This document shows positions 33,971 to 45,792 of a DNA stretch of 64,000 nucleotides, in pieces. Each line of letters starts with the position of its first letter. Position 1 is the first letter of the stretch. The DNA comes from Linyphia triangularis (taxonomy: Eukaryota; Arthropoda; Arachnida; Araneae; Linyphiidae), in contig OZ021732.1 of the NCBI GenBank assembly GCA_963978545.1, positions 44,650,059 to 44,714,058 on the forward strand, read 5' to 3'. The notes under the pieces were generated by a model that had not been told where the DNA came from, did no database searches, and saw only the letters and a program-made list of their open reading frames with translations. A program made the position numbers and the translations under genes.

Positions 33971-35900
33971 CAGGGTGTCCAGCAAAATTTCTAATAAAAA
34001 TTCAAGCATCATCAAAAAACGTTCAAGGACCCCTCTTGCGACCAATTATCCCCTTGATTTTCCAGTATAAAAGTATACCCCACTTAGTAGTGTGCTGAAC
34101 TAATTTTAGAAATTAGAAAAATTGTATGAAAATAAGAAATGGCTTATCAGAAAAGAATTGGGTTGTTATATTGAAAATAGGAAGAGAGGATTTTTTAAAG
34201 GCTCAAACTTGAGACTGAGAAAAAAAAAGATACAAGATAGTTTACCAAGTCATAAATATGAAGGTCTAAATCTAAGCAGACAAAAAACACAGGTAATGTT
34301 ACTAGGTGTACACTTTAATAGTTTGTGCTAAGCATCAGCCGCATTGGAACAAACAGCTTCATTCTGAGTGTAAGATTCGAATGTGGTAGGATAGTTTGAG
34401 ACTTAGGACTTTTTTTTTCAGGCAAACATTTCTCTGTAATTTGGCAACTTTTGCAGTTCTTTCTTTCAGTTAACTTTGGCACTAGCTTTTTCTTTGAAAA
34501 CAATTGCTTGTCACTAACATTTCTGTTGATAAGTACTAAGGGAGGGAGATTCTACAAGACCATAATACAGTACCCAAGCAAAAAATTTCAAATTTCCACA
34601 GTTGAAAAAGCCAATTTTAAACAATTATATAAAAAAATGCTTTAACTTTTTAACTATTATTAATGGCTCTAGATAAAAATATTTTTTTTTTATTTTTTTT
34701 TTAAATGGTAAAATACATTATTTTATATATTATAGCAGTTAAAATTGCAATTATAAATAAGAATATACAGTAAAATTGGACAATTGGGTCGAATTTTTTG
34801 CCCAAAATTAAATTAGAATCTTAGTAATTCTGTATATATTCAAATCAAAAGGCAAAACTGATCTTCACACAAACACTAATCACGGGCATCTATCACATCA
34901 CCGGAAACCTAGGCGAATCACACCTAAAGAGGGCAGCAAATTTCGCAAAATCTACTATTAAAACGGCTTAGTCGAAAATTACCATCACTCCAAAGTAAAT
35001 ATCGGCGATAGCGGCCACCGCATCGGCGAAAATCCGAGTAATTACATTAACGCAACAATCGGAAAAAATTAACACCACAACAACGTAAATTTCGACGATA
35101 TTGCCCGCCGTTAGCAGCGTAAATTTATGTAAATACAGACCTTAAGTCAGCGCAACGCTCAGCGAAACTAAGTACCATACACCAACGTAAATAATGGCGA
35201 TAGAGATTGGTAATCTGTAGAAAAATTGGCCATTACATCGGAGGTCTGAGGAAGTCTGAATGCACATAACATCCATGGCTGTCAGATTTGCTAGCAAGCT
35301 CAATAAGATTGTAATGTAGATTTGTATCGATCTCAAGAATAATCGAAATTTTAATAAGAAAAGAGCGGAAATCCGAATTTCAGACAAAATTTATCATCAT
35401 GCAACAACGTAATTCTCAGCGATAGCGTCCGCCATAATCGGGGGAAAACGGCCATTTCATCACCGTAACATTCAGCAAAATGTCCATCGCATATCAACGT
35501 AAATAATGCACATAGAAGCTATGATATTAAAGAAAAATTCTGAGGAAAAGTATTCATTCCATCGGTGGTTTGGCGGAGTTTAAACGTGTGCAGATTTCGT
35601 GTTTGTCAGGAAATTCCATCGATCTCCCGCATTTTCGAAATTTCGGTCAAAAATCTTCGAATAGAACCATGTTTAAAGAGAACATTTCTGAGGGAAGGAG
35701 AAACTACTTTCGATCCGCGAGATCAATGGGAAAATTGTGGAAAAACGCCGATATAAGAAGACTTTTTCCGATACTGAAGAGGAGTGAAAATTTCTGAATT
35801 CAACCGGAAATTCCAACATTAATACGAATTTCAAGCATAATCCACGATTTTCCCGAGATGCAAAAAATTCAAGTATATTTCCCAACTACTGGACACCCTG
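33971..35900. mobile_element. TIR element with CAGGGTGTCCAG ends (hAT-like)
   Basis: CAGGGTGTCCAG at 33971 is perfectly inverted at 35889-35900. Flanks TTATAATA / TAATAATA match 7 of 8, consistent with but not proof of an hAT 8-bp duplication. The element is non-coding. Its right half has approximately 90-bp-spaced degenerate repeats (see the separate entry). Confidence 0.65.
34900..35520 (+). repeat. Degenerate repeat with about 90-bp period
   Basis: A GTAAATWWCGGCGATA-like motif occurs at 34995, 35085 and 35187, and again at 35409 and 35499. The spacings are 90, 102, 222 and 90. Less clear related GCGAAAAT / CAGCGAAA motifs lie in between. The block is markedly GC-richer than its surroundings. 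Confidence 0.6.
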
Positions 35901-36099
35901 TAATAATAGTTAAATGCAGAAAAAGTCCGATTATCTGGCATTCAAGATTCAATCCACTGGAATTTTTAAAAAATCAAATTGGTGAGAATACCTTTTTCGC
36001 AAAAAAAAACAAAAACACGGCGATAAATTGCCAAATTTTATACTTTTTTTTAAATTTAGTTTGAGACTTTGAATTTGAATAGGATTTTTATTAGAAACA

Positions 36100-36258
36100 T
36101 TTTAAGGGAATGAAGGACGAAAGCAGACTTTTCAATGCGATTTCCGAAAAAAAATTGAATACATCTATTTTCAGAATTGACACAAGTTTTTCAGTGGATG
36201 ATGGATAACTTTGATGCAATTCGCGGATTTCCGCAAATTCGCGGATGAATCACATGTA
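36100..36258 (+). repeat. Duplicated segment, copy 1 (A1)
   Basis: Shares ACATTTTA(A)GGGAATGAAGGA, CTTTTCAA, TTCGCGGATTTCCGC and GAATCACATGTATG in order with 38205-38401. The two copies flank the hAT at 36365-38098. Confidence 0.7.
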
Positions 36259-36364
36259 TGAAGACGCTGTGACGATGAACGATGCTGTGACAAAGGCAAC
36301 AGCATCGAAAACCGGTTTAACTATTCTTTAACCAAGTTAGTTCAGACTAAAACAAGTCATGAAC

Positions 36365-38098
36365 CAGGGTTGCCATATTGGCCTTCTTAAGGCCAAATTT
36401 GGGAAATTTGGCCTTTTTTAGAAGTGCCTGGCCTTAAGAATTTACGTTTGGCCTTTTCTTTAATTTGGCCTTATTTTTGGCATTTTTTTCCACAACTTCC
36501 GAAGTCAGAAAAAAATACCCCAATTAAAACAAACTTTCTTATTTTTTTTTTCAAACTTTTTGAGTGAGAAGATGAGCTTGTCGCCTAAAATTAAGTGCAA
36601 TACCTTCTTTAATCTCGTGTTTTGGCCTCAGGAGCTGACCAGGGACAACCGGAGTTGACAAGAAGAGGGGTTGGGGGTCGAATGATTGTCCGAATACAGG
36701 ATGTAAACGAGGCTCAAGGCAGAATAACCGCATGTTCTTTTTAGGGGAAAGGGCGATATCAATTAAGATAAGTAATAGAGGGACTGGGTTTTCAAGAATC
36801 TTGTCCCAAAAGGGAAGGTGAAATTAGTCGTTCTGTCTTGCCAACGAACCTCAAAATGCTCTAGGCATTGCGACTGCCATCTGCCACCCATCTAAATCCA
36901 AGCATGGTGGTCCGCCCTGAAGAGGATGATTATTTGTGATGGCAGTAGAGTAGTAAAAGTATAATTCGGTTAGATTAGTGAAATTTAGGTTTTTCAAAAT
37001 AACTTTTAAGAATGGATTCATCATACATCTTTATGAACAAATAATTCAGAGAGAAAATTTACATTTAAAAAGTAAACTTCGATCAATCGTAATACGCATA
37101 ACATATATCTGCGCCTTGTAAAATAGTGAAAATTCAATTAAATATCCAGTTTCGATTTTTATAGTTCAACAACGTCTACTAAAATATATAATTTTCATTC
37201 CAATAATAAAATAATTTTTTTTTTAAATAATATTTAGGAATCCAGTTGTATAGTGAAACGGGAATTTCGTAAAGCTCCACAATTCACGTTTTCCAAAAAT
37301 TCATTCGTATAAAAATCAAATTCATGCAACAATTTAATGTTTTATTTGGATTTGATGTCATTTACACACTCATCAAATGTCTCTTCTACCTAAATAAAGA
37401 CAAAAGGGTGTTGTTTTTGTACCTCAACTGTGAAACTGAAAAAAAGAATAATACTGAAGAAAAAATATTATAAAATAGTCAAGTATTTTTTAAGTTACAC
37501 TTTAAATATTTCAAAAAATTTCCAATATTTTTGTTTAAACTGTTTGATTTCTTATGCTCATCTTAATAATGATAGAAATATTGCAAAATTTTTGTCCCTC
37601 CCTCCCCCCACCCGTTTCCCTTTAACCTATGCATTCATGTATTTCACATTATTAACAAGAAGTTCAAATTGCACACACACAAATTCCGTGGGTAAGTTGT
37701 TCCATTATACCTTGTATGGAAAGTATTCATAGATTTCTATGTTCAACGAATTATGTATCCAAAGGGTGGTATATTTTTAGAAAGAATTTTTTTTAAGCAT
37801 TTATGCGATACCAAACACAAATATTTTAGACAAAAAAATTTCTTGAACAATTTTTTTAATTAATAAATTTTTAATTAAAAAATTGAAATTTTAAAATGTT
37901 TGTTGTTAAGGACGACCAAAGAGACATCCTAGTGAATCTAGAGTATTATTTTTTAAACCTTTGTCGTACAGAACACTAAAATCATGCATTTTTTCCCATT
38001 TGGCATCAATTTAGCGATGACGTCATAGTTTGGCCTTTTTTTGGCCTTATTTTGACAGCAATTTGGTATTATTTTACTTTTTTCATCTGGCAACCCTG
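36365..38098. mobile_element. Non-autonomous hAT element (CAGGGTTGCCA ends)
   Basis: An exact 8-bp duplication TCATGAAC lies at 36357-36364 and 38099-38106. CAGGGTTGCCA at the left is perfectly inverted at the right. The left 120 bp carry six GGCC-centred motifs (mostly TTGGCCTT) and the right end two more. Clustered subterminal motifs of this kind are the known transposase-binding layout in hAT elements. A 100-codon AT-driven ORF inside has no recognised content. Confidence 0.9.
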
Positions 38099-38204
38099 TC
38101 ATGAACTACAGTGGAAAAGGACAGTGGGAAACGAGCGCACTGGGCATTCTTTTTATGAAAAAAGAAAGTCGATCGAATGGCCTTGACACGTCAGTTGAAA
38201 TAAA

Positions 38205-38401
38205 TAAAACATTTTAGGGAATGAAGGAAAAGGATGACTTTTCAAAACAATTTCTGAATATTTTTTAAAACTTATCTAATCTAATTCCAAAACTTTAGCG
38301 GATAACGGGATTTTCAGCCGATGATGAATTCGCGGATTTCCGCTAATTCACGTAAAAAAATTCGCGGATTTCCGCTAATTCGCGGAAGAATCACATGTAT
38401 G
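38205..38401 (+). repeat. Duplicated segment, copy 2 (A2)
   Basis: Partner of 36100-36258. Within it the block ATTCGCGGATTTCCGCTAAT is itself present twice in tandem (about 38328 and 38360). Confidence 0.7.
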
Positions 38402-38765
38402 CTTTTTACATAACTGTAAATTTCCCGAAATAGCATGCGTTAATTATGTAGAACAGAGTTTTCCACTATGTTTCCGAAGAATCTACATAAAGAAGCTTTC
38501 AGCAAGATGGTTTTCATCAAGAATAAATTACAGGAATAACTTAACTGAATCTCATTTGGCCAATTTATTAAGACTGACTGCTACAAATACTGCAACAGAC
38601 CATCTTCTCTATTATAAAATAAACTGAACGATTTCGATCACCATCGTCTCACAATTGATATTGGTTAAAACAGAGTGAGTAAACTGGAAGCACAGTTTAA
38701 ATACTTTTAGTTTAAAAGTTAGACCAAGTCCCATTGTTACGTTGGAACAAAAGATTCACTTCTTT
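38400..38765 (+). mobile_element. Interior part of the second CAGCGTT-type hAT copy
   Basis: Collinear with about 31285-31640 of the 31-kb hAT element. Shared blocks include TTTTTACATAA, GAGTT(T/C)TCCACTA, TTTCAGCAAGATGGTTTTCAT, CACAATTGATAT and AGTTTAAATA. The right terminus is not recognisable. Confidence 0.7.
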
Positions 38766-39081
38766 TTTAGACTTTAAATTACTAATAACGATAATAATTA
38801 TTTTTTAATTATTTGAAAAAAATAATTAATTACCGATTGCTATTTTATTAAGACGTTGTTTACCTTATTGCCTCTTTCAGCGGCGATTATAAAACCATAA
38901 TGCAATAATTTTTTATTTTTTTTGTGATTCATTGTAAATTAAATTTCGAAAGCTCTATAATAACCACTCAAACACAAACTGAACTTGTAGTTGAAAAAAC
39001 GTGCATTGAGTGCGAGCGCGTTGCTTCACCCAGCTTTTTTCGTCCGACGGACAAAAGTCGGATAATGTGAAAGGAGCCTTA

Positions 39082-42000
39082 CTCTAGGAATGCATCAGAA
39101 AAATTAACTTTATATCTGGGCATTGGAAAATCCTCACACATAGTTAAAAATCTAACGTAAATATGAGTACCCCTTCATTCATATTTTAAAGGCAAAGCAA
39201 TTGAGTTGAGTAAAGAAATACTACACCAATGTGTAGACGAGAAATGTACCCATTGGATGAGTGATCGACCAGTCACGCGTAAAGTTTCATCTCATTAGTA
39301 TTTGCCACGAACGTTTTTTATATCAATCATTCAATTAAGAAACTGTTGCGAAATCGAATCGGAACAATGGACAATGATATTTCGTCGCAGAGAGATGTAA
39401 TTCAAATCTTCACGAGCAATCATCTGGAGATTAATCAAAAAGAAATGCTCCGCGTGTTTCCGATTTCTTGTAATAGTTCTAGTTGAGTGATTTGTATTAA
39501 CTTACTTATTCACTGTTCCGTAAGGTACAGACTCTCAGTACTGAATTTTGAGATAAATCTAAGACTTGATAGGCCACCTGAGAGTTTTTCGCTGCTGATC
39601 CAGAAATGAAATCTGTCACACTTTCACGCGTTACACACCAGTAGTTTTTTTTTTTAAATCTCTTTCTGTTTATTTTTTACGTGAGAATGTTTTATCATCT
39701 CGTAGTATCACTCACACTTTTGTTTTTGCTTTCCAAATGGCCATGGTCTGTCAACTCTGGTAACAGTTTAAACAAAGCAAGTAGGTTTTATGTCATTGAT
39801 ATGCGAGATGACTACATCTGTTCCTTGTACGAAGTGCGATTTGCTTAGCCTACTGCTATAATGTTTTGCATCTTTTCTAAAGCCAGTTTTTTAGAGAAAT
39901 ATGAAATTTATTTTTTAATATAATTATATTCTCCAAACGTGCGCCTAAATTGTAATCCCGAGTTTAAGAGTAGAATTGGATTACTGTGGTTACCTGGGGA
40001 AAGAGGGATTTTGTTTAAATCAGCTGGAATTATAATAAATTGCACTGACATGATTTTATTATTTTTAAGAATTACCTTATTCATTGACGCAACTATGGAA
40101 AAAAGCTGCTTCCTTTCACCATGAACTTTTTTCTAGGTGCACGGCAGTGTACACGCCAAGTTCACTGTCAGACACCTTTACTAGAATCAACTCATCTACA
40201 TTTTGAGTCCCTTGTATCTGCGCATTACAGTATACCTAGAATCTGACATTTTTTTTTACGGGAAGCAGTTAACCACTAAAGTAAGACCTCTAAGTTTCAA
40301 ATCTCCAATTATATTAGTTGTTGAGATTATCAATTTCGGAAAGGGAGATAACGGCATTTATTTCGGGACTCACTCATTGATTATCAATTTTCTAAGGTAC
40401 TTTTAGAAGAGCTAGGACTACGAATTGGGGATAGAATTATAAATCTTAGAATACTAGTAGTTATTAGTAAATATAAGCAAAAGGGAAACTCACCATACAC
40501 TGGGAAGCGGCCAAACTCAAGAAATAATAATAATAATAATAATAATAAAAGGGTACTTACGCATTATACTATCCGACCATCAGTCGACCGGCAACCTTTT
40601 TAATCGACTCGAAATGATCGCCAATGGAGAAGTTGCATATTTGTTAAAAATGGTAAATAAACAATACATTTTAATAAAGAAAGCAAAGCTGAATCCGAAT
40701 ATGTAAGCTATATTGCGGTTAAAAATTTATTTAATTAAATATCGAAAGAAAAAAAATCGTAAAAACAGTTGAATCGTGATGTAACCGCAAAACGTTTCAT
40801 CATTAGCTGGTTAGCTTTGACGTCATAATCCGACAATGGAAAATTTTCTCCTTCATTTTGTCTACCTACGAGGACCTACGAATTTAATAGGAGCTGATAT
40901 TCGTGATGAAAAATCTGAAAGGTATGTACCCATTTTACAAACAGTTTTTCATTTGTCTTTAACTTGATTGAATATGACTTATTTTTATTGTAAGTTTTTA
41001 TTTTCAATTATCATTCCATCCAGTTAAACTGTAAAACATTGCAGTCGCCAATTTTTTTACAATATTTTCGGAGTTCAAAATTTTACATACTTTACGAACT
41101 ATTCGAAACGAAACACTTATTTACCAAAAAACTGTATATTTGATAAAAATTCACGTGCAAGAATCTTCATTTTATTCTTGTACAAGTCATTCTTATACAA
41201 GTTTATTTGTTTCTTGTACAAGAACCAAATGACTTTTTCCTTGTTCATAAATGTTTTGGTGCTATTTCGAAAACTTTTAAGTCCGTTTTTCAACATCTCT
41301 TCACTCTTAAGAAAGTTATAAAAACACTAGTTTTCCATTGTACAGTTGAATCCACTATTATTTTTAAAATCAAATTTTCAATTAGTAGAAGTTACCACAT
41401 TGTTTACTAATAAGTGAAATGTCTGTAACTTGGCGTGCTATGTAAACAACTGCCAAGAAAATACAAAAATGTAAAAAATAAAGTTTGCCATTATTTTCAA
41501 TATAGCATTTTTTTTTTCAGTTCAGATTAATTTATATTCCGCTGAAATTTTACTTTCTTATTTTCAAGAACACTTGTTACCTCTTTGAACAACTTGTACA
41601 CCTGTTATCCACAAAGTTGGCAACATTTATTACTAAAAAAAATAAAATGGATCGTTTTAACAAATTCTTCCAAATTGTCAAAGCAAAATAGAAACCAAAT
41701 AGAATTTAATTTTGTTTATACATTTAATGTAACTGTGTTTGTATATTCCTGTTCAATTAAAACGCTGATACAATTTTCTTTAACTTACTTTAAAAAAAAA
41801 ATAATTTTAGTATAGTAAGAACAGTCGGGCGGCAATGTTCGCATACAGTCTGCTAGGACGAACTCTTATTAACTTGAAAGGCTTCAAAAGCTTCTATTTT
41901 TTAATATTTTTTCTCATATTTATTTCATGCTCTGCTATATACCTGTAAATGTATTTTTATTTAACAAATTTTGCTTCTGCCATTACAGAGTTAATAAAAT

Positions 42001-42109
42001 ATTTATATTTTATTCGATGATTTAAAATGATGATTTTAAATAACAAATGGATTATAAGAATTGTAAATTCAAATATTACAGACAATCGATTTTTTACATG
42101 TTTCCACAA

Positions 42110-42150
<41 letters not shown>

Positions 42151-42962
42151 AAGTAATTCTAAGTCAAACGAACACCATTGTGGTATTTTTTTTCTTTAGC
42201 TTTATGAATTTTTTTTTTCATAAAAATAAAATGATTCAATACTTTTTTTAAGTATTAGGTTTCATTCAGAATTAATATAAAAAAAGTATAGGAATTAATA
42301 TTCAAATTCAATTCCAAACTTAAGAACTACTTTTTCTACACATTTTTAAACTGTACGAACACTTTTGGGAACCACTGTATATCATAGAATTTCAAAATAA
42401 TTAGGTCATTATATAAAAACAAGAGTAATAGGTGTGCTATTATCATGTCAAAATGATCTTCATGCACGTGTTGAGAACTTTTTGCAGAAACATGTTCTCG
42501 TTTTCATGACTTTACACCACTTCTTGCAATTTAGCAGCGTTGGAAATAGAAGAAGTCTTACAAATCGGGTCTTACAATGTTTGTACGCTGAATTTGAGGA
42601 CATAATTTTAAATAGATTAAAAGAATACAAGATTAAAAAAAAAAAAAAGCGCTATAGCAATGCGGATATATTTACGATACTTTCAAAGACCGCGCGAAGC
42701 CAAAGTCGGATCATGACGTAGGGGGACGTCACAGCTAAGCTAGTCTCGTTTTTGCCGCGCTTTTAAGAGTGGGAAATTGAAACGGGTATAACTCGAGAAA
42801 TATTGAACGGATTTCAAAACTTTTTCTAGTTTTGGTTGTCTTTCGTCACTCTTAATAAAAAAAAAATTTCAAAAAAAAAAAAAAATGCTCAACTTGTCCA
42901 TTGTTGGTTTTTACTTTAAATTACCTAGACGTATACATAGGGTATAGTATTCGGTCAAAAAT

Positions 42963-42997
<35 letters not shown>

Positions 42998-43040
42998 ATT
43001 TTTCCACGTTGTGGAGCATTCTGATTTTAGAAAAATTATC
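39082..43040. other. Unassigned AT-rich DNA
   Basis: Contains an (AAT)n tract at about 40523-40548, a palindromic motif cluster at 41175-41224, A-runs at 42113-42142 and 42635-42648, and a T-run at 42965-42995. GGGAACCACTGTA at about 42368-42380 resembles a lone Tc1-type end, but no partner was found. The 95-codon ORF at 42434-42721 ends in a poly-Lys tract from an A-run and is not recognised. Confidence 0.5.
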
Positions 43041-43164
43041 TAGAATTTTTTTTTGTGTGTATGTGCGTCTCGTGTGTACGTGGTCAGCATAACTACCGAA
43101 CAAATTGACCTACGATATTCAAATTTGATGTGTGGGTTGATGGTGGCCCAAGGACCTACCATTA

Positions 43165-44246
43165 CAGGGCATATTTTAAGGGTTTTTTTTGGGGCAATTG
43201 TCCACACAGTCTAATAAAATTGCCCCCACAGTCAAATAAAATTACCCACGTACATTTTACTAATTTTTTCCAGCGGTTATGTGTTTCTATAATTTTTTTT
43301 ATTTTTCTGTAAAAAAAGACCACATGGAAGCGTGACCCGTGACCCCTAACCCTTCCCACAAGCAAAAGAGTGAAACAACATACAACCAGGGGGGGGGGTC
43401 TCTTTCTTTCCTACTATGGGATGGGGAGGTGGGAACAGGCCGAAACTTTAAAAACCGCCAAAGCCTTATGCGTTGCAGGATCAGCGGCAAAAATAATCTC
43501 CGTCGGAGAAAATTTACTTTACAACTTGTTTCCGAATGAAGTTTCTGAATTTGCGGATTCGGTATGTGAAAGCTGGCCACTCATTGATCAAATTCCCACT
43601 CTTCCAGCGAATTCGGACATTGGTTCCTGCACTTCTACAAGACTAAAGAAAATGTTCGTCGTATCCAAAGGGCCACTCAAAAAGTTGCTTGGAACACTTA
43701 TAGTGGCAACTCCCCATTTGATGCAGGTGGAGCGGGTAGTTTCCAGTTATAATATAGTCAAATCGGACCATCGTGCCGGAACGAAACTTGCAACAGTAAA
43801 CAAAAGATTGAATATCGCTCTAAATGGCTGTTGGAAGGCCTATTTCAACCCGCGGCCATCCGTCATAAAATTTCTGCAAATTAAAAACCGAAGAGAAAGA
43901 AAACCAGAAGCTGAACTCTACAAAGAGAGGTTTTATATGAAATCTTTTTTTGAAAAAGACAATGTTATTTGAATTTGGTTGTATTAAAAAGAAAATGAAT
44001 GGTTGTATTATAATGAATGAAATTAAAATAGTTCAAAAAGTCACAGAGTTTACGTTCCTTACACTCTTTTCCTATCGAACAAAACGACCCATTAGCAATA
44101 ATTTCCGTAATTCCAATTTTCACACCCCAACTCTTTTTTGACGATTATTCAACTAACATAAACTGAAAATTTACAACCCTCCCCCCCCACCCCTCGGAGG
44201 AAGTTAGAATTGCCCACACAGTCAAATTTCCTTAAAATATACCCTG
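43165..44246 (+). mobile_element. hAT element carrying a transposase C-terminal remnant
   Basis: An exact 8-bp duplication TACCATTA lies at 43157-43164 and 44247-44254. The ends are CAGGGCATATTTTAAGG and, reverse-complemented, CAGGGTATATTTTAAGG. Subterminal TTGCCC(C/A)CACAGTC motifs occur twice at the left and once inverted at the right. It lies inside module A of a dispersed repeat and so is younger than that repeat. Confidence 0.92.
43370..43972 (+). pseudogene. hAT transposase C-terminal (dimerisation) region
   Basis: A 200-codon ORF. Its second half reads like the C-terminal dimerisation region of hAT transposases: a PHLMQVERVVSSYN stretch (about 115-128, equivalent to the conserved S/A-x-x-E-R-x-F-S segment), then IVKSDHRAGTKLATVNKRL and a NPRPSV motif near 161. 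The first 20 or so residues come from a G-run area and are unlikely to be native. The zinc finger and DDE catalytic parts are absent, so this is an internally deleted remnant. That 200 codons stay open suggests recent activity of the family. Family placement is by motif recall only. Confidence 0.65.
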
Positions 44247-44766
44247 TACCATTAAGACTTTCTTCAAAATCCCACATGCACATAAGGTAGCTGCCATTGA
44301 AAAATTAATGTTTTTCAATGATTGCTAAAAAACGGCTCTAACGATTTTGATCAAAATTGCAGTGGTAATGCCTCTGATGGTGTTCTAAACATTTCCACCT
44401 CGAAATTCTCATAAAAATGCGATAAAAGCGTAAATAGTTGAAAAACGAGTGCATTTGACACAGAGCTCCCTGCCTTGAGCATCGTATATCAACTATTGAT
44501 TTTTTTGAGTTTCACGCGCTAGCAATGTAATGTCTATCGAATAAATTCCCTAATTCGGCGATTCTGGCGTTTTTTTTTTTTTTTTTTTTTTTTTGCTCAT
44601 GTAAAACTTATTGCCAAAAATTATCACCAAACTGGCCATTCTTATTGAAATGAGTGAAAAATGGAACGCTATGCCAAATTTTACTGTAATGACCAACATT
44701 CCATAGTGTAATTGAAAATTGTGCGATGTTCCACACCCTGAGTTTTTTATCTTTTGCCAACAATTT

Positions 44767-45757
44767 TTTGCAAATCTGAATAAACTTTTCATTGAAAATA
44801 ATGTTTTTATCTGCATTCTCATTGAATGAATAGATACTTCATGGACTACATGATCCGGAAAATTGAACTGTGTTAAGAATATTCCGGTAATTAGACGTTG
44901 TTAGAAATGTTTTTTTTTTTTTTTTTTTAAACTTTCTTAAAATGAATTAATAATTTAAATTCCAGGAATAAACTAGTCGGCTAATCCAGTAGTTCTCGTA
45001 ATCGACCGTCAACAAAAATTTCATTAACGGTCAACAGTAAAATAAGCTAGTACCCAAAACAGATATGTACCCTTTCAACCCCGGAAAGTTTCTTTATGTT
45101 TTAAAGTTATGAACACTACACCTTTTTAAACTAGCTATTGGTGTTCACAATTGGATGACTGCCTAGAAAAAAATTTAATTCCAGAAATAAAGCATGAGAC
45201 ATGTTCTATAAAGTAATTATTTAATAAAATCATTACACAAATTCAGCAGAACACAGAAAGAAATCCAACCGTCTTTCTCTAGTAATATTGAAAAAATTGA
45301 CTTTATGACAGTAAAGACTTTGAAGATTCCCGACATTTCCACCAAATTTAAACCAGTTCGAAGGAAGTTCAAACTAGTTCTGAACAAAGGAACAACAACC
45401 TAATGAATGACCTGTCTAAATTTTGTGGCAGGCTTTGTAAGAAACTGTTGCAAGCAACTGCCGCAGTTCGTGATTGTAAGATTTTCACGAAACAAGGTTA
45501 TGTTTTACTTATCTATTTTCATTTGAAGCCGAAATTGTGTAACATTCCGATAACGATCAAATTATATCGTGAGCGTAATTTACAATTAGTATGTTTTATT
45601 TTGAAGGTGCTTTTATTGAATGTCACCTATTCATCATCTGTTTCTCCAATTCACCGTTTTCACCGTATCTCCTAAGCGTTAGAATCCTGACTTATTTCCC
45701 ATTAAAATATACAGGTAGATCTAAACTGCTTTTCAGTACTTAGGAATTTTACTTTAA
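44767..45757. other. Unassigned AT-rich DNA
   Basis: A T-run lies at about 44911-44928. A 90-codon ORF at 45403-45675 is not recognisable. Confidence 0.5.
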
Positions 45758-45792
45758 TGATGTTTCGACGCATCATAGCCCTGATGTTGCTC
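45758..45792 (+). mobile_element. Decayed SINE family 1 fragment
   Basis: GATGTTTCGACGCATCATAG followed by CCCTGATGTTGCT corresponds to the family-1 body (ATGTTTCGGCGCATTATAG, CCCTCGTGTTGCT). The flanks are not alignable. Confidence 0.4.

Larger units (their letters stand above)
33695..38397. mobile_element. Insertion(s) with CATGTGATT ends at a TA target
   Basis: The left boundary TA-CATGTGATT and right boundary AATCACATG-TA split homology to the 31-kb hAT element exactly, so this block was inserted into the second hAT copy. A similar AATCACATG-TA end also occurs at 36248-36258, so the block may be two related elements in tandem rather than one. The TIR is only about 9 bp. Confidence 0.45.
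32548..39078. mobile_element. PIF/Harbinger-like element, split by a nest of later insertions
   Basis: The left end GGCTCCTTTCACATTATCCG and the following ACTTTTGTC are perfectly inverted at 39050-39078. Both ends abut TTA (32545-32547 and 39079-39081), the 3-bp TWA duplication typical of PIF/Harbinger. A CTTTCACATTA(T/G)CCGAC motif recurs near 32636 and 32762 as subterminal repeats. A broken MADF-type gene follows the left end; such DNA-binding partners are known from Harbinger elements. No DDE transposase is visible. Most of the interval is occupied by other elements, so the original element was short. Confidence 0.75.
43041..44766. repeat. Two-module interspersed repeat (A then inverted B), interrupted by an hAT
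   Basis: Module A occupies about 43060-43164 and resumes at 44255-44480 after the hAT insertion. Inverted module B follows at about 44575-44760, with TGTGCGATGTTCCACACC and a CCAAACTGGCC block. Order and content match the reversed unit at 13605-14225. Confidence 0.75.

Noticed and set aside
37430..37732. 100-codon ORF inside the CAGGGTTGCCA hAT
   Set aside because: It has no similarity to hAT transposase motifs and is AT-driven.
42346..42380. Lone Tc1-type end (GGGAACCACTGTA)
   Set aside because: No matching inverted end was found upstream, so an element cannot be delimited.
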